Assembly: GCF_030697305.1 (NCBI RefSeq)
Contig: NZ_JAUYQL010000011.1
Coordinates: 1-42,145 of the forward strand
DNA: 42,145 nucleotides
Reading direction: 5' to 3'
Source: Phenylobacterium sp.
GTDB taxonomy: Bacteria; Pseudomonadota; Alphaproteobacteria; Caulobacterales; Caulobacteraceae
The notes under the pieces are model-generated. The model had not been told where the DNA came from and searched no databases. It was given only the letters and a program-made list of their open reading frames with translations. Of the stretch, positions 1-10,757 are shown one piece after another; within the stretch, counting starts at the first letter, position 1, and every line of letters starts with the position of its first letter. Both the position numbers and the translations under genes were made by a program.

Positions 1-1
1 G

Positions 2-265
2 ATCGCCCATCGCATCGCCCGCGTGGCCGCCCACCCCGCGCCGCATCCGCTGGCGGCGTCGCCGGGCGGATGGTCGGGTCTGGCCTACTGGCGATTGCAT
101 GGCTCGCCGCGGATGTACGCCTCCGACTACGACGCCGCGGCGCTCCAGCCTCTCGCGGTTCGCCTGGCGGCGTGTAAGGCGCAGGAAATTTGGTGCATCT
201 TCGACAACACCATGTACGGGGCGGCGGCGGCCAATGCCCTAACCCTGCAGGCTCTGACCGCCTGA
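2..265 (+). CDS. DUF72 (YecE-like) family protein, C-terminal part
   Basis: The reading frame is open from the left edge of the window, so only the last 87 codons are seen. The fragment carries signatures typical of the end of DUF72 proteins: a YWRLHGSP motif, a tyrosine-rich stretch (MYASDY), and near the C-terminus FDNTMYG followed by an Ala-rich helix. DUF72 proteins have a TIM-barrel fold and no settled function. The frame ends in TGA six bases before the stop codon of the convergent exonuclease gene. A GTG at base 23 could be mistaken for the start, but residues before it continue in frame, and a full DUF72 protein is about 240-300 residues. The family call is from motif recognition only. 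Confidence 0.8.
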   Translation: MAHRIARVAAHPAPHPLAASPGGWSGLAYWRLHGSPRMYASDYDAAALQPLAVRLAACKAQEIWCIFDNTMYGAAAANALTLQALTA

Positions 266-271
266 GCTGGG

Positions 272-1048
272 TCAGGTTTCCGAAAGCTCGATCCATGTGG
301 CCGCATGGTCGCTGGCCTTCTCGCGCTCGCGATAGGCGCGGTCGACGCCGGCGGCCTGCAGCCGCGGCTTCAACGACTGGCTCAGCAGCAGGTGGTCGAT
401 GCGCAGACCGGCGTCTCGGGCCAGTGCATTCCGCAGGTACTTCCAGAAGGTGTAGATGCGCTCGCCAGAATGCAGCTCGCGGACGGCATCGGTCCAGCCG
501 TCCTCCAGCAGCCGCGCATAGGCTTCGCGAACCTTCGGATGGAAGAGCGCGTCGTCGACCCAGCGTTCCGGCGCGTAGACGTCTAGGTCGGTGGGCATGA
601 CGTTGAAGTCTCCGGCGACCACCACAGGCTGCTTCGTCGAGGCCAGCCATTGCATGTGCGTGCGCAGGCGCTGGTACCAGGCCAGCTTGAACTCGAACTT
701 CGGGCCCGGCTGCGGATTGCCGTTGGGCGCGTAGAGGCAGGCCACGATCACCCCGCCCACCGCCGCTTCTATGTAACGGCTCTGCGTATCCTGCGCGTCG
801 CCGGGCAGCCCGCGTCGCGTCTCGATCGGCTGGGCGTCGCGGGCGAGGATCGCCACGCCGTTCCAGCTCTTCTGCCCGTGCCAGATAGCCCCGTAGCCGG
901 CAGCCTCGATCTCAGCCAGAGGGAAGCGTTCCTGCGGCGCCTTCAGCTCCTGCAGGCAGACGACATCCGGGGCGGTGTCGGCCAGCCAGTCCAGCAGGTT
1001 GACCAGCCGGCCGTTGACGCCATTCACGTTGTACGTGGCGATCCTCAA
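272..1048 (-). CDS. xth: Exodeoxyribonuclease III / AP endonuclease
   Basis: The 258-aa product matches the exonuclease III (ExoA/XthA) branch of the endonuclease-exonuclease-phosphatase family, which cleaves DNA 5' to abasic sites and removes 3' blocks in base-excision repair. Visible motifs in order are RIATYNVNG (N-terminal strand with the metal-site Asn), LQELKA (metal-binding Glu), GVAILAR, the central GDFNVMPTDLDV, the YTFWKYL segment and the C-terminal RIDHLLLS and SDHAATW (catalytic Asp-His). Length and motif order are normal. The start is a TTG whose last two bases overlap the TGA of the upstream 55-aa gene (TTGA). An upstream in-frame ATG is not available, and the family normally begins just before this motif. 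The two genes are probably translated from one transcript. Confidence 0.95.
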   Translation of the reverse strand: MRIATYNVNGVNGRLVNLLDWLADTAPDVVCLQELKAPQERFPLAEIEAAGYGAIWHGQKSWNGVAILARDAQPIETRRGLPGDAQDTQSRYIEAAVGGVIVACLYAPNGNPQPGPKFEFKLAWYQRLRTHMQWLASTKQPVVVAGDFNVMPTDLDVYAPERWVDDALFHPKVREAYARLLEDGWTDAVRELHSGERIYTFWKYLRNALARDAGLRIDHLLLSQSLKPRLQAAGVDRAYREREKASDHAATWIELSET

Positions 1049-1212
1049 CGGTCGCCGCGGTCGCCGTCGCCCTTTTTGACCTTGGTCTTGGCCTTCTGGC
1101 GGGCGTCGGCAGACAGCGACTTGCCGACGTCGACGACCTCCTTGAACTGACCCTTGTCGTCTCGGCGCACGAACCGCTTGTCTGTGCCGGTGTCGATGAG
1201 TTCGCGGGGCAT
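1045..1212 (-). CDS. Small basic hypothetical protein (55 aa)
   Basis: A 55-codon frame starts at an ATG preceded by a purine-rich AGGAGAGCC ribosome site. It ends in a TGA that overlaps the TTG start of xth, so the two are probably translationally coupled. The product begins MPRELIDTGTDKRFVRRDDK and is highly charged: a Lys/Arg-rich middle and a C-terminus rich in Lys, Gly and Asp, with no membrane segment and no cysteine. From memory, similar short proteins with the same start occur widely in alphaproteobacteria, but I know of no assigned function. Its charge and its coupling to a DNA-repair nuclease would allow a nucleic-acid-related role, which is inference only. Confidence 0.75.
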   Translation of the reverse strand: MPRELIDTGTDKRFVRRDDKGQFKEVVDVGKSLSADARQKAKTKVKKGDGDRGDR

Positions 1213-1267
1213 GGGGCTCTCCTTCGCTTGAGAACGAGGGAATCGGCGAACCGCAGATCCGTTCCCG

Positions 1268-2065
1268 TCAGCCGGCGGGCGAAGCGACCGCGGCCAGACG
1301 TGCGGCCTCGATGTCGGCGGCGCGACTGGTCATCAGGTGGTCGACCAACGCCTTGCTGGCGGTGGTCGGGCTGCCGGAGTTGAACGGCGGGTGCGGGTCG
1401 TACTCGAACACCAGCTGCAGCATCCGCGCATAGGGCTCGCCGCGCAGCATGGCGACGATCTGCAGACCGAAATCGATTCCCGCGGTGACGCCCGCGCCGG
1501 TGATGCGGTTGCGGTCGATGACCACGCGATCGGGGACCAGCTCGGCGCCCATCAGCGGCAGCAGTTGGCGCACCTGCCAGTTGCCGGTGGCCTTGTAGCC
1601 TTTCAGCAATCCTGCGGCGCCCAGCACCAGCGTGCCCGTGCAGATGCCGGTGATGTACTTGGCCCGACCACCCCGGTCGGCGAGGAAATCCAGCGTGGCG
1701 GGATCGCGCATCTGCTTGATCGAACCCTTCAGGCCGCCCGGCACGAACAGGATGTCGAGGTCCTTGGGGCAGGTGGCGAAGCTCGCGTCCGCCGGATAGA
1801 TCAGCCCGGTGTCGGATCGCACCGGCGCGCCGTCCGCCGAAACCAGCCGCACCTCTACATTGCCCAGCGCCTTGAAGAAGGTGTGCGGCCCGATCAGGTC
1901 CAGGGTCACGAACCCGGGGAAGATCACCATGGCGACCTGGGTCGGTGGGCCTTCCAGCTTGGGGTGGAACATCTCGGCGTGCATGCCCTGGGCCTGGGCG
2001 CCTTCGCTCAGCAGGGCCGCGGCGGCCGCCGCCGCGGCGGCGATCTGGAAGTCACGGCGGTTCAT
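1268..2065 (-). CDS. Tat-exported DJ-1/PfpI family protein
   Basis: The 265-aa product opens with MNRRDF and a run of alanines ending near AQA, a twin-arginine-type signal peptide of about 25 residues, so the mature protein is probably periplasmic. The rest is a DJ-1/PfpI (GATase1-like) domain: VAMVIFPGFVTLDLIGP near residues 44-60, DILFVPGG near 104-111, and the nucleophile elbow GICTGTLVLGAAGLL with Cys142. This arrangement is shared with isonitrile-hydratase-like and AraC-type DJ-1 domains, but no DNA-binding domain follows. Substrate unknown. It lies 75 bp downstream of the TonB receptor gene on the same strand, separated by a perfect 11-bp inverted repeat. Periplasmic location of a DJ-1 protein is uncommon but known. 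Confidence 0.85.
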   Translation of the reverse strand: MNRRDFQIAAAAAAAAALLSEGAQAQGMHAEMFHPKLEGPPTQVAMVIFPGFVTLDLIGPHTFFKALGNVEVRLVSADGAPVRSDTGLIYPADASFATCPKDLDILFVPGGLKGSIKQMRDPATLDFLADRGGRAKYITGICTGTLVLGAAGLLKGYKATGNWQVRQLLPLMGAELVPDRVVIDRNRITGAGVTAGIDFGLQIVAMLRGEPYARMLQLVFEYDPHPPFNSGSPTTASKALVDHLMTSRAADIEAARLAAVASPAG

Positions 2066-2092
2066 CGGCGTGTTCCTGTGTTCAGGAGAGCG

Positions 2093-2130
2093 CCGTCCGG
2101 ACCCGCCGCGTGTGCGACAGGTCCGGACGG
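2093..2130 (-). other. Intercistronic inverted repeat
   Basis: CCGTCCGGACC (2093-2103) and its exact reverse complement (2120-2130) are separated by 16 nt in the gap between the TonB receptor stop and the DJ-1 gene start. No T-run follows on the minus strand. It is therefore more likely an intercistronic hairpin affecting mRNA stability or differential expression than an intrinsic terminator. Confidence 0.45.
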
Positions 2131-2140
2131 GTCCTTGGGC

Positions 2141-4204
2141 TTAGAACGCGTAGGCTATCCCGCCGAACACCGAGCGGCCTTCGCCGGGGAAGAACACCGC
2201 TGTCGAAACGCCCGGGATGCGCGCGTCGGTCACCGCCGAGAAGTTCGAGATGTAGGCCTCGTCGGTGAGGTTGCGCGCGTCCAGGAAGACGCTGATCCCG
2301 TTGTCGAAGCTCCACCCGGCGTTCAGGTTCAGCAGGGCGAACGACGGCGCCTTCAGCGTGTTGGCGTAGTCGACCCAGGCATCCTTCGGGGTCCACTGCA
2401 CGCTGGGCGCGACGAACCAGCCGGCCGCGTTCTGGTAGCGCAGCTCGGCCCGATACAGATGCTCAGGCACCACCGGAAGCTGGTTCTTGCCGTAGACCTT
2501 GTCCCCGTCGAACTTGAAGTCGTTCCAGGTGTAGGTCTGCTTCAGCCGCAGGCCTTCAGCGATCTGCCAGTCGACGCCGGCCTCGACGCCTTGGTGGATT
2601 GTGTCGCCGGCGTTGAAGGTCGCCGCTGGGATGCCCAACGCCGGGTTGACCTGGAAGGTCAGCAACTCGTGCTGCAGCTCGGCGCGATAGACCACTACGT
2701 CGAAGGTCAGCGGGCCCATCTTGCCGCGCGCGCCGACTTCGCCGGTCCAAGCCTCCTGCGGTTTCAAGGCCGTGAAGCCGGTGGCCTGAGGCGCCAGGGC
2801 GCTGAAGTTCGGGGGTTCGACCGACTTCGTGACGTTGGCGTACACCTGGGTGCCGCCTTCACCTTCCCACAGCAGGCCGATCCGCGGCGCGAACCAGTCG
2901 TAGTCGGCCTTGATGTTGGCGTCGAATGTCGCCGCCTGGCCCGGAACCCGATAGCCCGTGTAGTCGCGCTTGGCCTGGCCGTAGGTGCCGCCGGCGACAA
3001 GGGCCAGTTGATCCGTGACGAACAGGCGGCCTTCACCGAAGACGTCGAAGGCCTTGGCGTTCTGCTTGGCCTTCGCGGTCAGGGCGCCGCGCGAACCGCG
3101 CACGTTCACCCACTGGCGGGCGTCGTTGTCGCCGGTCCGTGCATAGAGACCGTAGAAGGCGTCAGCGCGCTTGCCGCCCAGTTCGCCCTTCCAGTTGAAG
3201 CGTCCGAAGACGCCCCAGTTGCGGCTCTCCTGGTCGACGACCGCGAAGATTGGGTGATCGAGCTGCTTCCAGGTGCCGTAGAGGCCCGAGTCCAGTGTCG
3301 TGGATTCCGACAGGCGCCAGTGGCTCTGCAGGCTGCCGCGGACCGTACCCATGTCGCGCTGGTAGTTCTGGGCGAGGTTCATCGGGTTGGCGAGCTTCGG
3401 CGTGTTGAGCGCCGACGCGAGGGTGACCGCGCCGTTGATCTCCTGGTGGACGTAGCCGGAGTTGATGATCAGACGGATGTCGTTCTCGTCGCCGAAGCTG
3501 CGCCCGACGTTCATCGAGAAGTACTGCTGCTGGCCGTCCGAGTTCTGGCGGAAGCCGGTTTGCTCGGCCCCGGTGACGCCCGCAAATCCGTCCCAATCGC
3601 CCCACACCCGCGCCGCTTCGGCGTGGACACGGTAGTTGCCGAACGAGCCGCCGTCCGCACGGACCAGAGTTTCGGCGCCGTTGTTGCGGCCGCTCGGGGT
3701 GACGATGTTGATCGCACCGCCCAGCAGCGAGCCGCCGAAGCGAAGCGCGTTGCCGCCCTTATAGACCTCGGTGTAGCGGGCGATCATCGGATCGACGAGC
3801 TGGAAGTCGCCGAAGCCATCGGCCTCATTCCACGGCACGCCGTCCTGGGCCAGCAGCAGGCCGCGATTGTGCGTCGAGTTGCCGATGCCGGAACCGCGGA
3901 TCGACAGGCGCAGGTCGCCGCCCCACTTCTTCTCGGCATAGACCCCAGGAACGTCGCGCAGGATTTCGGCGAGGTTCGGCGTGAAGCGGGCCTTGTAGGA
4001 TTCCGCCGAGATGACGGCGACCGAACCCGGTGTCTCGGAGAGGCGCGCGCGCGCCTCGGCGACCACGGGCGGGTCTTCGCTGTTCGGGGTGGCGGTGACG
4101 ATGACGCTGTCGACCGTGTAGCCGCGATCGGCTTCGGCGGCGTGGCTGAGCGCCGGCGCGGCCAGCGCGAGCGCGGCCACGCCGGCGAGAAGGAGGGTCT
4201 TCAT
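2141..4204 (-). CDS. TonB-dependent outer-membrane receptor
   Basis: The 687-aa product has a classical signal peptide (MKTLLLAGVAALALAAPALSHA). A TonB-box-like region follows (VDSVIVTA), then a plug domain (about residues 45-170, with ETPGSVAVISAE, LAEILRDVPGV, IRGSG and LLGGAINIVTPSG), and a long beta-barrel ending in the aromatic C-terminus GIAYAF needed for outer-membrane insertion. Such receptors import siderophores, cobalamin, metals or sugars using TonB energy. The substrate cannot be read from the sequence. The plug resembles FecA-type receptors, while the Met/His-rich DUF2946 neighbour hints at a metal. Two adjacent GAGTC (GANTC) sites sit 2-12 bases upstream of the ATG. No convincing Fur box was seen. 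Length is normal and the frame is intact. Confidence 0.92.
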   Translation of the reverse strand: MKTLLLAGVAALALAAPALSHAAEADRGYTVDSVIVTATPNSEDPPVVAEARARLSETPGSVAVISAESYKARFTPNLAEILRDVPGVYAEKKWGGDLRLSIRGSGIGNSTHNRGLLLAQDGVPWNEADGFGDFQLVDPMIARYTEVYKGGNALRFGGSLLGGAINIVTPSGRNNGAETLVRADGGSFGNYRVHAEAARVWGDWDGFAGVTGAEQTGFRQNSDGQQQYFSMNVGRSFGDENDIRLIINSGYVHQEINGAVTLASALNTPKLANPMNLAQNYQRDMGTVRGSLQSHWRLSESTTLDSGLYGTWKQLDHPIFAVVDQESRNWGVFGRFNWKGELGGKRADAFYGLYARTGDNDARQWVNVRGSRGALTAKAKQNAKAFDVFGEGRLFVTDQLALVAGGTYGQAKRDYTGYRVPGQAATFDANIKADYDWFAPRIGLLWEGEGGTQVYANVTKSVEPPNFSALAPQATGFTALKPQEAWTGEVGARGKMGPLTFDVVVYRAELQHELLTFQVNPALGIPAATFNAGDTIHQGVEAGVDWQIAEGLRLKQTYTWNDFKFDGDKVYGKNQLPVVPEHLYRAELRYQNAAGWFVAPSVQWTPKDAWVDYANTLKAPSFALLNLNAGWSFDNGISVFLDARNLTDEAYISNFSAVTDARIPGVSTAVFFPGEGRSVFGGIAYAF

Positions 4205-4206
4205 GT

Positions 4207-4216
4207 GAGTCGAGTC
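4207..4216. promoter_or_regulatory. Tandem GANTC (CcrM-type methylation) sites
   Basis: Two abutting GAGTC pentamers lie directly before the TonB receptor start codon. GANTC is the target of the cell-cycle adenine methyltransferase CcrM of Caulobacter and relatives. Whether methylation here affects expression is unknown. Confidence 0.4.
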
Positions 4217-4348
4217 CTTGAGCCGGCGCGGGAGAGCGCTACGGCCGATTGATCTGAGATGACGAGCCGGCGTCGCCGTCGCGCCGTCAGGACGGAGCGG
4301 GCGGCGCGTGGCCGAGCGGTGTCCGCGCCCTAGACGGCGCAGATCTGC

Positions 4349-4810
4349 TCAGATCGTTGGAGGGCCTCGGGCAGGGGGCGGCGGCGCGGACAGACCGCGT
4401 CCCGGGATGATGTCGCGCCAGGCGGCGGACGGGGTATCGGCGACGTAGAGGGTGGGCGCCTCGGTGGACTCTGCGATCAGGCTGGGCGCGGGCGCGCCTG
4501 CGCCATGGCCGGCGAACACGCATTCGCTATGGGAGCGCGAGACGTCCTTGTTGCCGTCCGGATCGCCTTTGTGGCCGTGAGGCGTGGACGCGACGGCCAT
4601 GTCGGCCATCTCGACGCCCATCGTCATGTGGCTGCCGGACGACGCCGCGCCGGGCAGCTCGCCGACGCAGGGGATCAGCCGCGGCGCGCCGTCTTCGACA
4701 GAGATCATGAAGCCGGCAGGGATCGCCGCGCGAAGCGCGAGCGCCATCATTGCGAACGTCACCGCGACGCCACGCAACCGCCAGCCTTTGATCTTTGCGT
4801 ACAGTTTCAT
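4349..4810 (-). CDS. DUF2946-like Met/His-rich exported protein
   Basis: The chosen start (MKLYAKIKG) gives 153 aa and places a hydrophobic signal or anchor segment (GVAVTFAMMALALRAAIPAGFM) right at the N-terminus. A longer frame with 60 extra residues is open but lacks a plausible leader. The RAAIPAGFM motif followed by one Cys, then a Met/His-rich stretch (HMTMGVEMADM, PHGHKG, RSHSECVFAGHG), fits the DUF2946 family. These proteins are small, exported, often encoded beside TonB receptors, and of unknown function. The His, Met and Cys side chains suggest metal binding, perhaps copper, but this is inference. It sits 144 bp upstream of the receptor gene on the same strand, so co-transcription is likely. 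Confidence 0.7.
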   Translation of the reverse strand: MKLYAKIKGWRLRGVAVTFAMMALALRAAIPAGFMISVEDGAPRLIPCVGELPGAASSGSHMTMGVEMADMAVASTPHGHKGDPDGNKDVSRSHSECVFAGHGAGAPAPSLIAESTEAPTLYVADTPSAAWRDIIPGRGLSAPPPPARGPPTI

Positions 4811-4947
4811 CACAGCCCCACCCAACCTTCGACACGTCCGCGGAGGACGCGCAAGGCCAGGCTTCCATGAGCCGGCAATACTGCCGCGCTGGGTCGAAAG
4901 TTCACAGCCGGTGGTGCAAAATTGATGCAGCGCAGCGCAAGGCGCTC

Positions 4948-7881
<2,934 letters not shown>

Positions 7882-10140
7882 ATGACAATGTTCTCCGAAT
7901 TGCACCTGATGTCTCATCATAATTGGTGGCTCGTGGCCCTCGCGGTCGCGGTCTGCGCGATTGCGACCAGCACAGCGTTGCGTCTGACGATGCTTGGAGC
8001 CCGGCCTAAGACGGCGCCGCATGCCGGCTGGCTGGTTTTCGGGGGCGTGGTCGGAGGGCTGGGAGCCTGGGCGACCCATTTCATCGCCATGTTGGCCTAC
8101 GATCCAGGGCTCGCCACGTCCTTCGCACTCAGCGGCACCCTCGGCTCGCTCGTCATCGTGGTCTTTGCGGGCGCGATCGCGGTGCTGGCTGCGGTCCACA
8201 CGCCCAAGCCCTGGAACATCCTGGCCTGGGGGGCGACCTTCTCAGCCGGCGTCGGCGCGATGCATTACATCGGCATGGCGGCGTTGCGGGTTCCGGGTGT
8301 GATGACATGGAATCCGCTTGCGGTGTCGATGTCGATCGCCGTCGGCGGCCTGTTGGCCATGTCGGCGCTTTGGATTTTGGAAAAGGCCCAGACGATAACC
8401 CGGCAGTTCCTGTGCTCGGCCATCATGGTGATGGCGATTTGCGGTCTGCATTTCATCGGCATGATGGGGCTGGTCATAAGTCACGATCCTACCGTCGCCA
8501 TGCCGGCGGAGGTGCTCGATCATCGGTTGATCGCTGTCCAGATCGTCGCGGTGATGGGTTTGCTGGTCCTCGCCGGAGCCGCCACGATGTGGGGCGAATC
8601 CCGCGCTCAGAACAACGCGCTGCGTCTGTTCCGCTCCGTCATCGACGCAATGCCGCAGGCCCTGGCCTACTTCGACGCCGAGCATCGTCTGGTCCTGGGG
8701 AACGGGGCCTATCGCCGCGAACTGGCTGGGATCGGGCTCGTTTACGAGGAGGGGCTCACGCTTCGCGAGATCATGCTCACCGCGGCGACCCGCGGCGGCG
8801 GCTGGGCTGGTTGGGTCGAGGCGGGGCTGGAGCGCTGGGCCGACGGCCCTACGACCTTCGACCAAGAGACTTCGGATGGACGCATCCTGCGCTTGGAGTC
8901 CAACCGGACCGACAACGGCGGTTCGATCGTCGTGTTCACCGATATCACGGACCTCACCAGGCAGGCTGAGGATCTGGTCGTCGCGCGCGACCTCTCGGAG
9001 GCCGCGACGCGGGCCAAAAGCTCCTTCCTGGCGACCATGAGCCACGAGCTTCGCACACCCTTGAACGGCGTGCTCGGGATGGCTCAGGCTATGGCCGCCC
9101 ATGAGCTCTCCGAGCCGCAACGCGAACGGCTCGAGGTCATGCAGCAATCAGGCAAGGGCCTGTTGTTGATCCTCAACGACGTGCTGGACCTGGCCAAGAT
9201 CGAAGCCGGCAAGGTCGAGCTGGAGATCATTGAGTTCGATCTGGCCGCCGCCGTCGCGGCCCCGCACTCGGCGCTCGCGGCCCTCGCAAAGGAGAAGGGG
9301 CTCTATTTCGACGTCAGCATCGACGACGCCGCGCAAGGGACCTATCGCGGCGACCCTGCGCGCCTGCGCCAGATCATCTACAACCTGCTGGCCAACGCCG
9401 TGAAGTTCACGCTGGAAGGCGGCGTCCGGGTCTCGATCCACCGCCAGGGCGACGTTGTGGAATTCGTCATCGCCGACAGCGGCATCGGCATGACCAACGA
9501 GCAGGTGGGTCGTCTCTTCCAGAGGTTCGTCCAGGCGGACGCGTCGACCACCCGCCAGTTCGGCGGCACCGGCCTGGGTCTCGCCGTCAGCGGCGACCTC
9601 ACGCGGCTGATGGGCGGCGCCATCACCGTCGAGTCGACGATGGGCGAAGGCTCGCGCTTCACCTTGACGCTGCCGCTCCAACGGTTGTGTGACGCTGGCC
9701 ACGCCGAGCCAGTCCGCGCGGCGCCTGCATTTGACGACCTTGATCTGCAGATCCTGGCCGCGGAGGACAACGCGACCAACCGGCTGGTCCTGAAGACGCT
9801 GCTTGAGCACGCGGGCGTCACGCCGGTAATCGTCGAGGACGGCGCCCAGGCGGTCGAGGCCTGGGCTGCCGGCGATTGGGACGTGATCCTGATGGACGTG
9901 CACATGCCGGTGATGGACGGCGTCTGTGCGACCCGCGAGATCCGCCGTCGCGAGTTGGCGACGTCGCGGCCCAGGACGCCGATCATCGCCGTGACCGCCA
10001 ACGCCATGGCCCATCATATCGAGGAATACCGCATGGCCGGCATGGACGGCCATGTCTCCAAGCCGATCGATCTGGCGCTGCTGCTGGCCGCGATCGACAC
10101 CGCCCTCGCCGACGCCCCCGCCCTGGCGATGGAGGCTTAG
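7882..10140 (+). CDS. MHYT-domain hybrid sensor histidine kinase/response regulator
   Basis: The 752-aa membrane protein begins with an MHYT sensor domain of about seven hydrophobic segments (residues 10-235) carrying three motif copies: THFIAM (65-70), MHYIGM (127-132) and LHFIGM (189-194). These are proposed in the family to bind a metal that senses O2, CO or NO. A PAS-like domain follows (about 247-360, VIDAMPQALAYFDAEHRLVLGN), then HisKA with phospho-acceptor His388 in SHELRTPLNG. The HATPase domain has an N-box (NLLANAVKF, near 501) and G-boxes (DSGIGM, GGTGLGLA). A C-terminal receiver domain has Asp672 in LMDVHMPVMDG and a later SKPID lysine. No output regulator is adjacent, so phosphotransfer probably goes to a distant partner. 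It sits behind the AT-rich island. Confidence 0.93.
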   Translation: MTMFSELHLMSHHNWWLVALAVAVCAIATSTALRLTMLGARPKTAPHAGWLVFGGVVGGLGAWATHFIAMLAYDPGLATSFALSGTLGSLVIVVFAGAIAVLAAVHTPKPWNILAWGATFSAGVGAMHYIGMAALRVPGVMTWNPLAVSMSIAVGGLLAMSALWILEKAQTITRQFLCSAIMVMAICGLHFIGMMGLVISHDPTVAMPAEVLDHRLIAVQIVAVMGLLVLAGAATMWGESRAQNNALRLFRSVIDAMPQALAYFDAEHRLVLGNGAYRRELAGIGLVYEEGLTLREIMLTAATRGGGWAGWVEAGLERWADGPTTFDQETSDGRILRLESNRTDNGGSIVVFTDITDLTRQAEDLVVARDLSEAATRAKSSFLATMSHELRTPLNGVLGMAQAMAAHELSEPQRERLEVMQQSGKGLLLILNDVLDLAKIEAGKVELEIIEFDLAAAVAAPHSALAALAKEKGLYFDVSIDDAAQGTYRGDPARLRQIIYNLLANAVKFTLEGGVRVSIHRQGDVVEFVIADSGIGMTNEQVGRLFQRFVQADASTTRQFGGTGLGLAVSGDLTRLMGGAITVESTMGEGSRFTLTLPLQRLCDAGHAEPVRAAPAFDDLDLQILAAEDNATNRLVLKTLLEHAGVTPVIVEDGAQAVEAWAAGDWDVILMDVHMPVMDGVCATREIRRRELATSRPRTPIIAVTANAMAHHIEEYRMAGMDGHVSKPIDLALLLAAIDTALADAPALAMEA

Positions 10141-10176
10141 GCCCTAGGGCGACAGCCGAGGCGCATCAGGCGGCTA

Positions 10177-10266
<90 letters not shown>

Positions 10267-10358
10267 GTGAGGGTATCTAACAGGCTACACCGAAGGCGGC
10301 CCGCCGAGCGAGGCGCGGAACCTAGCTATCTGGGGGCGAGCGCGCAAGCCGCCTCGCG

Positions 10359-10757
10359 TCAGCGGGGATAGAGCACGATCTGCGTACAGCGGAAGAGCGC
10401 CAGCGTGCGCCCGCTCTCCTCGTGCGTCACCACCGCATCCCACACCTGGGTCGAGCGGCCGGCATGGGCGCAGGTCGCCTCGCAGGCGATTGCGCCATCG
10501 CGCGCGGCGCCCAGGAAGTTGGACTTGAGCTCGATGGTGGTGAACCCTTCCGCGCCCTTTGGCAGCGCCGCCATGCAACCGTAGCCGCAGGCGGTGTCGG
10601 CCAGCGCGATCAGGCAGGCGGCGTGCAGGAAGCCGTTCGGCGCCATGTGATGGCGCGCGATCGCGAAGCGCCCGCGCACCTTTTCCGGCCCGACCTCCAT
10701 CCACTCCAGTCCCAGCAGGTCCGGCAGAAGACCGGCCTGGTCGGGGTGCGCGGTCAC
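10359..10757 (-). CDS. PaaI-family (hotdog-fold) thioesterase
   Basis: The 132-aa product is a single hotdog domain of the PaaI/YdiI thioesterase type. It has GRFAIARHHMAPNGFLHAACLIALADTA, where the HxMxPNGxLH segment carries the usual catalytic loop and helix, then TIELKSNFLGAARDGAIACEA and a C-terminal strand RTLALFRCTQIVLYPR. Such enzymes hydrolyse acyl- or aryl-CoA esters in the cytoplasm. The gene starts at a GTG overlapping the TGA of the upstream acyl-CoA ligase (GTGA), so both are made from one message and probably act on related CoA esters, perhaps releasing dead-end products. Substrate unknown. A longer frame in another register across the same region is a shadow. Confidence 0.9.
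   Translation of the reverse strand: MTAHPDQAGLLPDLLGLEWMEVGPEKVRGRFAIARHHMAPNGFLHAACLIALADTACGYGCMAALPKGAEGFTTIELKSNFLGAARDGAIACEATCAHAGRSTQVWDAVVTHEESGRTLALFRCTQIVLYPR

Noticed and set aside
1337..4252. A 971-codon open frame on the plus strand
   Set aside because: It is antisense to the TonB receptor and DJ-1 genes, whose products have clear domains and signals. Long antisense frames are expected at this GC content.
4811..4947. Possible riboswitch upstream of the DUF2946/TonB genes
   Set aside because: I looked for a cobalamin-box-like sequence on the minus strand and saw none; no conserved aptamer motif was recognised.
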